Source: Ochotona curzoniae
Taxonomy: Eukaryota > Chordata > Mammalia > Lagomorpha > Ochotonidae
DNA: 64,000 nt
Assembly (NCBI RefSeq): GCF_017591425.1
Contig: NW_024465885.1
Location: 47,053,001 to 47,117,000 of the forward strand
Direction of reading: 5' to 3'
The notes under the pieces were generated by a model. It saw nothing but the letters and a program-made list of their open reading frames with translations. It was not told the DNA's origin and did not search any database. A program made the translations under genes and the position numbers. Of the stretch, positions 12,053 to 30,115 are shown piece by piece. Every line of letters starts with the position of its first letter. Within the stretch, counting starts at the first letter, position 1.

Positions 12053-12346
12053 GACATTTTTTCTAAGAGTTGATTTAGTTATTTCAAAGGTAGAGTTAGA
12101 GAGGAGAGAGAGAGAGAGAGAAGACATCTTCCATCTGCTCGTTTGTTTCTCAAGTTGCTGCAATGGTGCCAGCTTAGCCAGGCTGAAGCCAGGTGCCAGG
12201 AACTCCATCTGGAGCTTCCATGTGGGGCTGTCTTCTACTGTCCTTCCTTGAGCAGTTAGTTAGTTCTGAAGTGGAGCAGCCAGGACTCAAAGCAGTACCA
12301 TAACACTGGCGGTGGCTTAATTGGCTGTGCCACAACACAGGCCCCA
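12053..12346 (-). mobile_element. C-type SINE with (GA)n
   Basis: It starts ttttttctaagagttgattt and carries about 20 bp of GA repeat at the usual pyrimidine/purine spot. It ends at ggctgtgccacaacacaggc. Confidence 0.83.
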
Positions 12347-13229
12347 TAATGGCATTCTTGTGTGTCCTATGGCTGCTTTAAAATTTGGGGTACACAAGAC
12401 ATTTTTGGTTGAGCCAGATGTTTGAGGAGTGTCACCGTTCACATGATAGGCTAGGCAGCAGTTCTGCAGAAAGTCCAGGCGTGTACTTGAAATCCTTCTG
12501 ACCCCAGTAGGGGTCAAGAACTTAGCAAGGGCAGACTTGGAGCTTTGAACTCCGCTGGCTAGTCATTTCCTACTTGGATTTGTGACTTAATTCTGTCAGT
12601 TTCAGCCCTGGAGGGTGCTCATTAATGCTGAGAGCATTTTCATATCACTGGTGTTTGCCATTTGCCGTATTCTTTGCTATTATCTGGGCTCACCGCAAAA
12701 CAGTGTTTTCCACATTTTTTTTCTTAATTTAGGATATGCAGCAAAGAAATGCTTTATGCATCACAAGCATGTAACTGATGTTCACCTTTTACCAAATAAA
12801 AACATTTCAGTTAGAGTTGCCACCCCACTCCCACCCCAAGAGCAGGGTTGTGTGATGGGGTTGTGTGTGGGCAGTTAACTGGGGAGATGACTGCAGAGGG
12901 CAGCAGTGAAAGGCAGGCGGAGCGCAACAGAACTGACAGTGGACAAGCCAGCACATGCAGGTGACTGCTACCATGGCAACCGAGCTCAATGCATGGAGCT
13001 CAGCTTCATCTCTTTGGGGGATGGTCGTGGATGTTTTTCCTGATGTCTGTCCCACGGCAGGCTCCAGGACGGTCCTACAGGGTACAGCACAAGAAGCACC
13101 TGAGTGGATGTGGTCTAAGCTCACAGGGAGTGGTCTGGGGCATCAGCTGCTGGAGAGTGCTGGAACAGAGGGGATGTGGCTGCAAGAGATGCCCAACTAA
13201 AGCAGTTGTACACACAGGTTGGTTCGGAT
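12347..13229. other. Intergenic unique sequence, nothing recognised
   Basis: Mixed composition. Short open frames run on both strands at 12.8-13.3 kb, but none has splice support or a known motif. Confidence 0.45.
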
Positions 13230-13605
13230 CCACTTGTCAGTGGTTTTCGGAAGTCCAGGGCCCAGGGATCCCTCCTCAGGGGTCTGTAGGATCAAAAACA
13301 TTTTCAAAGTAATTCTAAGATGATACCTCTCTCTTGCACTCCTGCTCTGTCATCAGCTGGCAACAGAATCTTCCAGAGGCTTTGTGATGCAGAAGCAGCT
13401 GTGACAGAAGCCATCGAGCCAAATATTACAGAGATTGGACACTAGCAAAAATCTAAAGCAATTCTACTTGTCTCAGTGCTCTTTTTGTTTCTGAAAATAT
13501 AAAGCTATTTTTCATTAAATATTTTATCACACTATATTTTTGCAGTAAGACTATGCAGTAATTATTTAGGCTAAATGTTTAGGAAATGGAGACATCTGAT
13601 AAGAA
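13230..13605 (+). mobile_element. Fossil hAT-type DNA transposon fragment (Charlie/Zaphod-like)
   Basis: The opening (gggtctgtaggatcaaaaac, ctaagatgatacctctctct) and the closing part (gatgcagaagcagctgtgac, gaaaatataaagctattttt) resemble the two ends of a mammalian hAT family that I recall. The central transposase region is missing, so this is a deleted relic. The family name is uncertain. Confidence 0.5.
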
Positions 13606-13614
13606 TGTGATGAT

Positions 13615-13920
13615 CAAACTAATTTTAAAGTGGCATTTATTGATTTGAGAGGCTAAGATGAGGGTGGGGTAGAGAGGGAAGGGACACTCCCGTCTGCTGA
13701 TTCCCGCTGCAAATGCTGGTTACAGCTCCAGCAAGGCCAACCCAGATCTTGGGACAAGGAATTCCACGCACATCTCCCGCGTGGGTGGGCAGGGGTGCAA
13801 TCACCTGAGCTACTTCCTGCTGCCTCTTAGGACATGCGTTAACAAGAAGCTGGAATTAAGAGCTGGAGAGATAATCAGATTCAGGAGGTATGTTAGCTCC
13901 GGGCTGTAGACCTGACCCTG
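13615..13920 (-). mobile_element. C-type SINE
   Basis: It starts aattttaaagtggcatttat and is strongly diverged. The body is seen in tgctggttacagctccagca and ttcctgctgcctcttaggac. It sits next to the hAT relic. Confidence 0.7.
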
Positions 13921-14152
13921 AATTTTATAACAAAAAGCAACAGCCGTATTATTCACAAATATTTACTTCCTAAATATAAATTTGCACACAACACCTTTCT
14001 TGGGCTCTTAGTCTTTCTAAGTATGAAGGGGTCATGATCTTAAAAACAAAAAACAGGTGAAGAAGCAAAGCACTCTGATGATCACGGCACTCAAAAAGCT
14101 TGCAGCCAGTTTAAAGAACCCTGGTAGAACTGTTTTCAATCACAAGAACAAT

Positions 14153-14266
14153 GTGGGGCCGGCGCTGGCCTAGCGACTAGAGTCCTCACCTTGAATGTGC
14201 TGGGATCCCATATGGACACCAGTTCTAATCCCGGCAGCCCCATTTCCCATCCAGCTTCATTAAAAT
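14153..14266 (+). mobile_element. C-type SINE, head half only
   Basis: A well-kept tRNA-like head (ggggccggcgctggcctagc, gctgggatcccatatggaca) stops after cccatccagcttcatt and goes straight into an A-rich stretch (acaacaacaaaaaagaac). It looks like a short SINE insertion with its own tail. Confidence 0.85.
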
Positions 14267-15073
14267 TACAACAACAAAAAAGAACATTGTGGCTGAGAAG
14301 GTGTAAACAGTCAATGCTAGCTATAGGGTCTATGCTGATCCATTTCACAAGTTTTCTAGGCCCCTCGCTGGCCCCAGGGAGGACCAGGGAACACTACCGA
14401 TACGTGCAGGAACGTCCCAGAGCTGGGATCAGACTGGGAACTGCTGGCCTTCTCTTCCTGCTTGGCCAGCAGTCATTCATGACCCTGGCTGCATTGTTAG
14501 AATGGCTAGGAAATAGCAGGAAGTGACCCTGCCTGGGTCACACTCCAACCTTCTGGGAGGGAGTACAAGTATCGTTTCTGCCCTTTGAAAATTTGTGTCG
14601 TACAGCCCCAGGTACCTACCAGCTAGATCAGGACACAGCATCTGTGGCTCAGCAGTGGATCCCTCAGACCTTCTGCCTCCTCCACAGGTGAGCTTCAGAC
14701 TCATATTTGGCATCTTAGTTTGAATTTGAAGATCATGGAATCCCAGTGTTTGCACTGTTTAGCCCAACACTCAAAGTGTGCTATTTAGTCAGACTGCAAG
14801 GATGCAGTCCTTCAGCCTGTGTGCATGGCTACACAAGAGGGTCCTCCAAAAAACTGATGAGGGGAAAAAAAACTGATGAAGCACCCTTGAACCAGCAGAG
14901 CAGTTTACTCACCATTCATTATGTGACAGTTGGCTGTCTGCCCTGAACACCCCTTAAGTGTCATGATGTCCTCTCATCACGCAACACTGCCAAGCAAAGG
15001 CAGGCGGCCGTCACTGGACACATGTGCCTACTGAGATGGAAGTCCTCGCTCCCACAACTATTTAACATTACCA
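14267..15073. other. Intergenic unique sequence, nothing recognised
   Basis: About 800 bp with no supported gene or repeat. Confidence 0.45.
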
Positions 15074-15381
15074 GCAGTTTTTTTTTTTTTCTTATTAGAA
15101 AGTCAGATTTGCAGAGAGAAGGAGAGACAAGAGAAAGATCTCCCATCCATTGGTTCACTCCCCAAATGGCTGCAATGGCTGGAGCTGAGCTGATCCGGAG
15201 CCAGGTCTCCCAGTGGGTGCAGGAGCCCAAGGCCTTGAAGCATCTTTTGCTGCTTTCCCAGGCCACCAGCAGGGGGCTGGATGGGAAGAGGAGTGGCCGA
15301 GACAGGAACTGATGCCAATATGGGATGTTGGTACTTGCAGGTAGAGGATTAGCCAATGTAACTATTGCACTGCCCTCCACC
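15074..15381 (-). mobile_element. C-type SINE
   Basis: It starts cagttttttttttttcttat and ends ctattgcactgccctccacc. The middle (gagcccaaggccttgaagca) is diverged. Confidence 0.87.
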
Positions 15382-17078
15382 CCAGTTTATTTGGTAAAGA
15401 TTAGAAATGGTGAGAAAATCAGACACGCATTCATGGATGCAATGGGGAGGGCAAGGTGACAGAGATATGTTTCTACTTTCATCTGGTGCCCACAGGGAGA
15501 GAGAGGGTGCCAAACTGCCAAAAGAAATAGTCTGGGTTTAAAGGTGAGCTTCATGTGACACAGTGAGATTTCTAGAACTATATTAGAGGGTTTACTAAGG
15601 AGTTCTCCTGCATATGAGTCAGCAAAGGAGCTGGTCCAACAGGCAACATGTGTGCCAAGGTCAGGTCACACTGCCGAAGGTTCCAGTCTCCAAGATGGCA
15701 GATTGGGAGGTGTTGGAAGCCAGCAGAGCATGAAAGCATGGCTGCTTGCTGGAGCCAAAGATCACCATGGGATCAAGAGCAATGCCCCCTGGAAGGCCCA
15801 GGTGACCAGTCTTCAGGACTTGAGGCAGCAAAGCAGCAACACCCTGACTTGGGCCCTCTCCCAGTTGGGCCACCCAGCAGGGCTGAGCGATTGCTCCAGC
15901 CTGGGCAGCTCAGGCTCTGGGCTCTCTGCAGCTGGGCCAAGTGACAGGGCAGGCTGGGCAATCACACTGGCTTGCTTGCTCACCAGGCCCGCTCCAGGGA
16001 CCCTGGCCCACGTGGCTTAGCTCCAGCCACAGGTCCCTTCCCTGTTGGGTAGCCACCCTGGCCCATATGGCTCTGGCATGGTGCCCCCTTCAGGGACTCT
16101 GCTTGTGGGGGCTGAGCTTGGGCCCTGGGGCCTCTTAGTGGGAAGGAAAAGAAAAAGGAAAGGAAGAAGAGAGAAGCTACTATTTTTTTTTTATACAGAA
16201 GATGTAAATCGACATAAGTTAACACATGTGATTCCACTCCTGTGTGTAAATGTAGCCATATGTACACACGTCAATGGAAAAGTTCAGCTAGATCAAGCTT
16301 TAGGGTGTTGTAAGTTACAGGGCCTTGTCCAGAACTACATTTGGATTTAGTTTTGGTTTCACTGGCTAACCCTGAGAACACCCTTGTTAAAATTTTATAT
16401 ACACACACATATAACAATACAAACCTTATTTCCTAATCATTTTCCATTTACACTGGACCCATGCAGACATTAATAGGGCAATAGCATTCAAACATTCATT
16501 CACAAATCCACTAACTCCGAGTGTACATGCTGCTGAGCTCTGCCCCCCTCCCCTCCTGCCCTGGTCTATGCAGCCATCAGTTCTAACTGCCTCCATATGA
16601 TCTCCTTACTTTCCAACTCAGGCTCCAATCCCAACCTCTAACTTCCTCCCCCATCCATAAATCCATTCTCCACCCATCAGAGTCACATCTAAAAAAAATA
16701 ATTAAGTCATGTGACTGCTTTCTTTGAAGACACCCAACAGCTCGGTAGCCAAGAGTCCTTAAATTTATTATACTTAAGCTACTCAACAGTTCAGTCTGAA
16801 CTCCCTAGACTGCCTGGGAAAGTCTGTCACATCTGGGCCTGCTCTTTCCAGGAGTACCCCAGACCATGTCCGTCTCCCAGTGAGCTCAGGGCCACTGACA
16901 GCCCCTTCCCCCAAGTCTAACAGAATTCTGGGTCCTTCAAGCCAAGCAGGAGGGAGGACACAAAGGTCCTTTGCAAAGCACAGGACAAATGGGTCTCTGG
17001 AGGGACTGCTTGATTATACTGACCTGCGTTCTGTTGAAAAAGTCTGCTTTATGCTATGGCAGTGTCCTATCTACGTTA
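15382..17078. other. Intergenic sequence downstream of PIGP, nothing recognised
   Basis: It is GC-rich at 15.6-16.1 kb, with several overlapping chance frames, then AT-rich. A minus-strand AATAAA at 16769-16764 could be a distal PIGP poly(A) signal. Confidence 0.4.
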
Positions 17079-17192
17079 TCCACTAATTATTAATATGGAG
17101 AACATTTACAATATTAATCCAGCTTAATCGAGCTTAATCGAAGAGATCAACTCTTTGTATATCTCAATACTGGCATTAGCGAGAGTCAAAAT
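17079..17192 (+). repeat. Direct duplication, copy A (PIGP 3' end)
   Basis: About 85% identical by eye to 19211-19323, in the same orientation. The best shared run is ttattaatatggagaacatt. It lies immediately beyond the proximal PIGP poly(A) signal. The family is unknown. Confidence 0.85.
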
Positions 17193-17212
17193 AATAATGT
17201 CAGAAACATATG

Positions 17213-17218
17213 TTTATT
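17213..17218 (-). terminator. PIGP: Likely PIGP polyadenylation signal AATAAA
   Basis: Plus-strand tttatt reads AATAAA on the minus strand, 29 nt after the PIGP stop. That would give a very short 3'UTR. A second AATAAA at 16769-16764 could serve a longer form, about 480 nt past the stop. RNA 3' ends would be needed to choose between them. Confidence 0.5.
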
Positions 17219-17246
17219 TGTATGTCTAATGTTATTTATACCCGAA

Positions 17247-23530
<6,284 letters not shown>

Positions 23531-23970
23531 TTTCCCTGTGGCTTTGGTCAATCTGTGGAAAAGGAACACAGCGTCAGCGACGGGCTCCCCTCACCGCTGG
23601 TCCGCCCTAACCTCATCGCCTGGCTGCAGGCACGCGCGCCCGGCCCCGACCGAGCCCGGCGCGGGGCGGGCAGGGGCGCCCAGTGCCCGGCCGGCTCGGC
23701 AGGGGAGCGCGGCGTCGCGCAGGGCGGCTCGTCCGTCATTCGAAGCCCGGCGGGCACGGCCTGAATCGGGGCCGTCAGACGCCCACCGGAGCTTCTGTCC
23801 CCCTCTCCGCTCCACCTCAGCGCACCTCCGAGCAGCCCTTTCCGCGCAAGCGCAGGCCTGGGAGCCGCAATCCCAGGAGGGAGGCGGGGAGGAAAGCCGG
23901 GTGAGGGACACAGGGAGAGAGGGAAAAAAAAAAAAATGAGGGAAAGTTCGAGGCGCGACGCTCCCCTCAC

Positions 23971-24060
23971 CAGGGCGCAGGCGCACGGGCGACCCTCGCC
24001 CTGCAGGCGCGCGGGCCGCGGGGGCCGGCGGGATCGCTCGGCTGGCGGCCGCGGGGGCGG
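23971..24060 (-). other. PIGP: PIGP noncoding exon 1 (3' edge supported, 5' edge approximate)
   Basis: The minus-strand donor CCCTG|GTGAGG puts the exon end at 23971, giving a 418-nt intron before exon 2. A second donor-like site at 23595 would leave only a 42-nt intron, which is too short, so I rejected it. The transcription start cannot be read from sequence; 24,000-24,070 is a guess from the GC box nearby. Confidence 0.55.
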
Positions 24061-24063
24061 GGC
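24054..24063 (+). promoter_or_regulatory. GC box (Sp1-type), GGGGCGGGGC
   Basis: This is an exact GC-box core between the two first exons. It is well placed for either gene, but binding is inferred. Confidence 0.5.
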
Positions 24064-24076
24064 CGCGCGGCGCCCG

Positions 24077-24088
24077 TGCGCACGCGCG
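24077..24088 (+). promoter_or_regulatory. NRF1-like palindrome TGCGCACGCGCG
   Basis: It is close to the NRF1 consensus (TGCGCATGCGCA), and such sites are common in CpG-island bidirectional promoters. It lies between PIGP exon 1 and TTC3 exon 1. Confidence 0.45.
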
Positions 24089-24097
24089 CTGCCAGCC

Positions 24098-24105
24098 CAC
24101 GTGAC
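24098..24105 (+). promoter_or_regulatory. E-box CACGTGAC (USF/TFE-type)
   Basis: This perfect CACGTG core with a 3' AC lies just upstream of the supposed TTC3 exon 1. The flanks suit USF1/2 or MiT/TFE factors by known preference; use is inferred. Confidence 0.45.
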
Positions 24106-24119
24106 CGTGTGACGGGCCG

Positions 24120-24233
24120 CGCGTCGCTCGCTCGCTGCCTCCCTCCCGTCGTCCGACTGACGCAGAGAGCCTGAGGCGGCGGCGGCGGCGGCTGCAGCAG
24201 TCCGCGTCCCACGCTCGCGGGCTGCCGGCCCCG
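24120..24233 (+). other. TTC3: TTC3 noncoding exon 1 (3' edge supported, 5' edge approximate)
   Basis: A GGC-repeat 5'UTR-like stretch (gaggcggcggcggcggcggc) ends at GGCCCCG|GTGAGT, a strong donor at 24234. No ATG opens a frame into coding sequence. The next supported exon is at 35005. The 5' edge is approximate. Confidence 0.7.
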
Positions 24234-24901
24234 GTGAGTGGACACCCGGTGCGCGGCGGAGCTCCCGTTCGGTGTCACTCTGTCCCGCTGCAGCCGAGAT
24301 GCCCCGGGGAGCGGGGCGCTCCACACCCCCTCCGTGGGCGTGTGGTGAGTGTGTTTGCGCGTCGCCGGGCGTCCCCCCGGCGAGGGGTGCGGGCTGAGTG
24401 AGCGCGCGTGGGTCGGGGAGCCCGCGCGCGACGGCGGGGTGTGTGTGGCCCGGACCCCTGCGTGTCCGCGCGCGGCGTGGGAGCCAGCCCTTTGTGTGCG
24501 TCTCGGGCTCGCGCGTGCGTGGCTCCTCCGCCCAGGGTGTCACTGCCCTGCGGGGTGGGATGCGCGTCCCCCGGCCCGCGTGGCCGCGCCTGCTGCCCCC
24601 GCGACCCCCGGGCCGGCTGCACCGCCCGCACGAGCGCGCGCCTGCCGAGTGCGTGACGTGTCGGGTGCGGGTGCCTGTTGGTCAGTGCCCCCCGCTCGGC
24701 TCCCGGCCCCCCGTTTCCCCGGAGTGGGCGGCCCCGCAGTGGCCCGCGGTCTGCGCACGCTGCGTGGGCTCGGGGCCCTGGGCAGGGAGCGGGGCCGCGG
24801 GCAGGGGCAGCCTCAGACGCCACAGACGCCATCGGTTGCAAACTCTTTCCAGAATGTGCGCAACAGGCTGCGTTCTAGCTGTGCCTGGGCCGGAGAGCCG
24901 T

Positions 24902-25110
24902 GAGAGAGAGAGAGATAGGGAGAGAGAGAGTTGAGGGAAAGAGACAGACGAGGGAGAGATGAGAAAGGAGGGAGATAGAAGCAGAGAGGTGAGGGAAAGA
25001 GACAGACAGACAAGGGAGAGATGGAGACAGATGAGGGGCGACAGGGGACACAGATGAGAAACCGGAGAGAGACAGAGACAGATGCAAGAGAGATAGTGAG
25101 ACACAGGAGT
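24902..25110 (+). repeat. Polypurine (GA-rich) tract in TTC3 intron 1
   Basis: About 210 bp with very few pyrimidines on the plus strand, starting with gagagagagagagatagggag and repeating gagagatgag/gagacaga-like units. It begins at the 3' shore of the CpG island. Confidence 0.9.
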
Positions 25111-25439
25111 GTGTGTATTTGATGGCATTAGCATAACTCCGCTTCAATGCTCCCCAACATCTTAGGAAAATACATACAGGTGTTACAGATTCTTACTATT
25201 GCTTTTCAACACTTTCCTCATAATTATGGACCTTGTTAAGTTGGGGCGGGGGTGACAAGACGTTGCATTTCACACCACTAACATGGGGTTTGTTGTGAGG
25301 TGCCGGGGAAGGAGCACTTTAGGGAGCAGGCTCTTGCCCAAGGGTTTCTGCTTGCCTCAAGGCTGTGTTTGGTGTCATTTCTTTTCTGCTCTGCTTAATT
25401 TTTGACTGTTGCCTAACCTTCCTTTTTTTTTCCCTTGAA

Positions 25440-28400
25440 ATATTTCAAACTGCAGAGGGGAAATCTAATCCATGATTCACATGTTACAGGTGTAAATACT
25501 AAATCTAGTTTGGATTATCTTTATTTTTTTAGAGACAGTTGCAGAGTGGAGGTGCTTTTGGCTCCTCCCCGTGTCTCCTGTGGATAGCTGCTGTGTTCAG
25601 CTTTCTGTATAACGTTCCCTTGCACATTTTATACTTGGATAATAGTGACTCTAAACATTATGGAGTATTGCTGCTTTAATGGCATTAAACTATATGTTTT
25701 TGCAACTTGCTTTTTTTTCACTCAGCATTGCATTTTGACGTTTCTATATGAATGAGTCGAATTATTGTGTTATCTGGTTTATTCATTTTAATTGTTGGTA
25801 TGGAATCCAATTGTATGAATATATGGTAATTTATTTATACACTCCCATTGGTGTACTCTGTTGTTTCCATTTCGGGACTTTTAAATAAAGCAGACCTGTA
25901 ATTATATCATTGCACCTGTTTGGTTTTGCACACATTTGGAAGTTTCTCTGGGAAATACACCAGTAGTAGATGTATTGGGTGATGTGACTGAGTCTCAAGT
26001 CTGAGCAGGTCCCCGGCACTCTGCAAGTGGTCGCACAGTGCTGCCGTTCATGGGCTGAGAGCAGTCGTTGCTCACACCCTTACTAGTGCTTTGTTAGCAG
26101 ACTTTACATTTTTGCTTTCTGTTTATTGACTGGCTTCCTCATGACTTTAGCTTGCTGCTAAATTTGCCTGGAGCCACTTGGGCTTCTGTCCCAGCCCTGT
26201 GTCAGCCTGTGGATTCATAACTGAGTTGGTTGGCTCAATCTGTCTTTTTTGGTCCTAATATTAATTCCAATAAACGCTATGTACCATATGTATGTCAGTC
26301 CCTATGGTTGTTGTGAAGACAGAATTTCCATATTATTTCTAGTGGCAGGTAAGATGATTTATTTAAAGGTGTTTTTACATGTGAATGCTTCTTTAACATC
26401 TTTAATATAGTATGTAATACATTCAGTATATATGTGGCACACATTTAAGCTATTAAACAATAAAATGAACATCTGTGAATCTACCAAGTATTTCAAGAAT
26501 CAAAATGATCAATATTGAATGTGCTCAATATCAAAAGTGACTACCATCCTTGATTGTGTGTGTTATTCCTTGTTGTTAACAATTTGATCAGGAATGTATA
26601 TTTTTAACCAGTGTATCTATGCCTTCTGTTATTTCTGAGAAAGATTATCGGGTATAATCTTGTTTATTTCACTCAATGTTATATTCCTAAGAGTTACTGA
26701 TATTGAATGTAAATGTAAGTCATGAATGTTTCACTGCTGTGTAGTATTCCATGGGTGAATATCACACAGTGAATGTGTTGTGTTGATGGGCATGTTGACT
26801 TTTTCCTGGGGTTTGCTATTACAAAAGTGATTGTATGTATCTTCTGGTATGCAATTATGAGAAATGCTCCAAATTTTGCACTGGGGGGGGATGCCTTCAG
26901 GCAGGGCGGGGTGGTAGTGGCAGCTGTCTCAGGAGTATGTGGAGGCAGGTGAGGTTCAGGAATCAGTTCTAGATCATTGAGTTCTGTATGTTTGTGTTCC
27001 TAAAATTGGTATGTCTGTGGCCTGTGATAGGTGCCACTGCAAGTTAACCTTGCCCTCCTGCCCTCTCACGGCAACATTCCATCTAAGAAAGGGAAAGCAC
27101 GTTCCGTGTAGGAACTTCTTGGGGCACCGCCCCAGGTGGTGGAATTCGTCAGGGAAACCAGGGCTCCTGTTGAGCCTCGGGTTAGGGAATGCCTTTCAAT
27201 CCCTGCACCTCCCTCCCTCATCCACAGCCCCAAAAGGTGCATTTCCAGTGCCATTGCACTTTTTTCATTAACATAGTTTTTTTCCCTCAACTGTATGCTA
27301 ATACTTATGATACACATTGAAGAGAAGACATAACACTTTTACCTAAAGATGTCGCCTTAATGTTCTGGAAATTCATCCATTTTGTTTTAACCTAATGTCG
27401 AAAATTCTCATCTTTATGTGTAAAGAGTATGTGATTTTTAAAAGTATGTTTGAGTGGTTTTAGAGCAAAATGAAAAAAGGATACTGCTGTGCTGTTATGT
27501 TAAAAGTGTAGTACTGGGTGGGGAGTTTACAAAATGATGCCAAATTGCTTTCTTAAGTGATTGTATCGATTTAGGTTTTGGCCAGCAATTTTTAAATTTA
27601 TGTAATATGTCAGTAATGTGTAAGAGTTTCAGTTGAGTTACAACCTGTCCAGTGCTTGTTGTTATTCTCTTTTCACTGTTTACCAGTACAGTGAATATGA
27701 AAATGATACATTATGGTGATTTTAATTTGCATTTTTTATTATTAATGAGATTGAGCATCTTTTTCTATGAGTATTGAATCATCTGTGTTTCCTTTTAGTA
27801 AATTAGGTGGTCATTTTTTTACTCATTTTTTTTTTTTATTGAGCTGTCTTTTAAAGCTGATAAACTGGTAACACTGATCCTGTGTTGATAAGTTAGAATA
27901 TCTTCCAGTTTGTGGTCGATCTTTTTTCACTCTTTGTGGTGTATTTTGGGGAACTGTAATTGAATTGCAAACCTTCCTTTGGGCTCTGGAGGTATTCTGC
28001 TGTGTTTCTTTTCAGCCCTGATCCCTCTGGAATTGATGTTTGCGTGTGGTGTAGGGTGGTGATGCACACTGCCTTTTCCTCCTGTGCAGCTCCTGTGCTC
28101 CCTGGACCACATGTGACTTGGCCAGTGCCCCACTTCACCATCTTTTTCCTACGTGCCATGTCTGTGTACTCTCTCTAGCCTACCTTTCTGTGCATTTTTT
28201 TTTCATCTTTGTTGATACCAGAATCTTCATTGTTAACACAGAAATCCTGATACCTGGGAAAGATTTTGATCTGAGCTGTTCTTGAATCCTTGTTTTAACA
28301 ACCAGCTTGTTTGTTACATGATGAGAACACTTCTTTGGGATTTAATTGGAATTCATAGAATCTATTTCAGGGAGAATTGAAGTCTATCTAAGAGTTCTAG

Positions 28401-28450
28401 CCTTCTCATTTGAGAGTATGGTAGTTCCATTTATTTAGGTTGTCAATGTC
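25440..28450 (-). mobile_element. Decayed L1 pieces, antisense (TTC3 intron 1)
   Basis: Phrases seen in the 3' parts of old mammalian L1s recur: tagtattccatgggtgaata, ggtgattttaatttgcattt and tatggtaatttatttataca. At least two fragments (near 25.5-26.2 and 26.5-28.4 kb) run on the minus strand. There is no intact reading frame. Sub-family and exact joints cannot be set by eye. Confidence 0.6.
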
Positions 28451-28462
28451 TTCATTTTTTTC

Positions 28463-28682
28463 TTTTTTTCTTGAAAAGATCTGCTTATTTACGAGGCAGA
28501 ATTAGAGACAGAGATCTTTGGTCCACCCGTTCAGTCTCTCAGTGGCTGTAAGGGCCTGAGCTGAGCCCTTCCCTCTGGGTCATCTTCCACTGCTTTCCTA
28601 GGCACAGAGCAGAAGTGAGGCAGCCAGAACATGGGCAGTGCCCGTGTGGGATGCCGGTGCTGTAGGTGCTGCTAGTTAAAGT
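28463..28682 (-). mobile_element. C-type SINE (TTC3 intron 1)
   Basis: It starts tcttgaaaagatctgcttat and ends with the head cccgtgtgggatgccggtgc. It is inserted into the old L1 stretch. Confidence 0.8.
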
Positions 28683-28944
28683 TGTTTTTAATTTTCTAGG
28701 TAGACATCTTACATCTATTAAATGTTAACCTTGATGTTTTAAGTAGTTTTGTTGCTGTTGTAGATGCTGGTATTTAAAACTTTGTGTTAGTAAATGAGAA
28801 ATTAATATTTCAAATGTTTACTTATTCTTTTGAGCATTTTATTATATATAAAATGATACACGTTGAAGAGAAGACATCAGTTGAGTGAACATATCAGTTG
28901 AACTCCTTTGGATTTTCTGTTGGCTCTTTACTATCATATTTCCT

Positions 28945-29170
28945 TTAAAAAAGATTATTTTCTTGAAAGGCAGAAGACAGTGAGAAAGAGACAAGGAGAC
29001 AGAAAGTGAGAGAGAGAGGTCTTTCACCTAACGGTTTACTTTCCAAGTGCTTGGAACAGCCAGGTGGGAACCAGGAGCAGGAACTCTAGCCTGGGTTTCC
29101 AGGCGCTGTTGTAGCAGCTGGGTTGGAGTGGTTAGGACTCCGGCCACCATTCTGCTAAGGGATGCCCTGT
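28945..29170 (-). mobile_element. C-type SINE (TTC3 intron 1)
   Basis: It starts tttaaaaaagattattttct with a long GA-rich part (gagaaagagacaaggagaca). The head end is worn. Confidence 0.75.
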
Positions 29171-29819
29171 GCTGAGGGTCAGTGCGCTTCTCTGGGTGGT
29201 TGGTTGGTTGGTTTTTTTCATTGACTCTGTTGTCTGACTTTGGTGTTCAGGTGATGCTGACCTTACACAGTGAGTGTAGTTCCTCTTGGGGACGTTTCCA
29301 CTGCAGTGATGAGTATTTTAAAAGTTTGGTGAAACTTAAAGTGTCAGATTATTTGGATCTGATGTTTTTCTTTTGGACACTTAGCAGTGGTACTTGAACA
29401 GTCTCTGTTTAAGTTTTGAGAGTTAATCCTTTCGTCACAGAATTTGAAGTTCATGGTATTGTTTGTATCCTTTACAGTCTCTGCTTTATCTGCAGCTGCT
29501 TCCTTTCTTCAGTTGCAGGTATTCGCTTATTTTGCTTCTAAATTTTTTTTGAACTGTCCTTACTTTTTAGATGTCTCTTAAAAGAAATTTACTGGAATTT
29601 TCTTTTAGTTGCATCAATTAATCTGTGCCTGTTAATTGCTCTGCTCAGAAGTTCTTTCAGTTTGAATTTATTGGTTGATGATTATTTGAATTTTTATCCA
29701 AAGTGATTTTTATTTCTATTCTTGAGAGATCATTTTGATGAGTATGCATGTCTAGCTTGGTGATCTTTTTTCTGTAAGTGTGGTGATTGATTATGTAAAG
29801 TCTGCTGCCAGTTCATTTA
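29171..29819. other. TTC3 intron 1, probably LINE-derived
   Basis: T-rich sequence (for example tggatctgatgtttttcttt) that looks like further decayed L1/HAL1 antisense DNA. No exon is supported. Confidence 0.35.
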
Positions 29820-30115
29820 TGTTAAAAAAACACTTTATTTATTAATTTGAAAGGCAAGCTCACACACACACACACACACACACACCACTTCCATCCACTG
29901 GTTTTCTCCCACGTGCCTGCTGGGCTGAGTCCATCTCAAGCTGGAAGCCAGGGACTCTTTATGGGTGTTCCATGTAAAGTGGCAAGGGAGGCAGGCCTTG
30001 AACCTTCATCTGTTACCTCCCAGGTGCGTTGGCAGGGGCTGCAGCAGAGGCAGAGGCAGAGGCTCGGATGCCATCACAGGAGCTTTGCTCTGGGCTGCAG
30101 GCATCAGCTTAGCTT
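29820..30115 (-). mobile_element. C-type SINE with internal (CA)n (TTC3 intron 1)
   Basis: It starts gttaaaaaaacactttattt. A CA repeat (29861-29885) sits just after gaaaggcaagct, the mirror position of the GT repeat in the SINE at 948-1230. Confidence 0.8.

Noticed and set aside
23595..23600. Donor-like GTGAGG on the minus strand as the end of PIGP exon 1
   Set aside because: It would leave an intron of only 42 nt. The donor at 23970 is more credible.
23548..24543. 331-codon minus-strand open frame, with other long frames on both strands, in the CpG island
   Set aside because: High GC with few stop codons. The frames overlap each other, rich in Ala, Arg, Pro and Gly, with no domain. The supported PIGP exon uses another frame.
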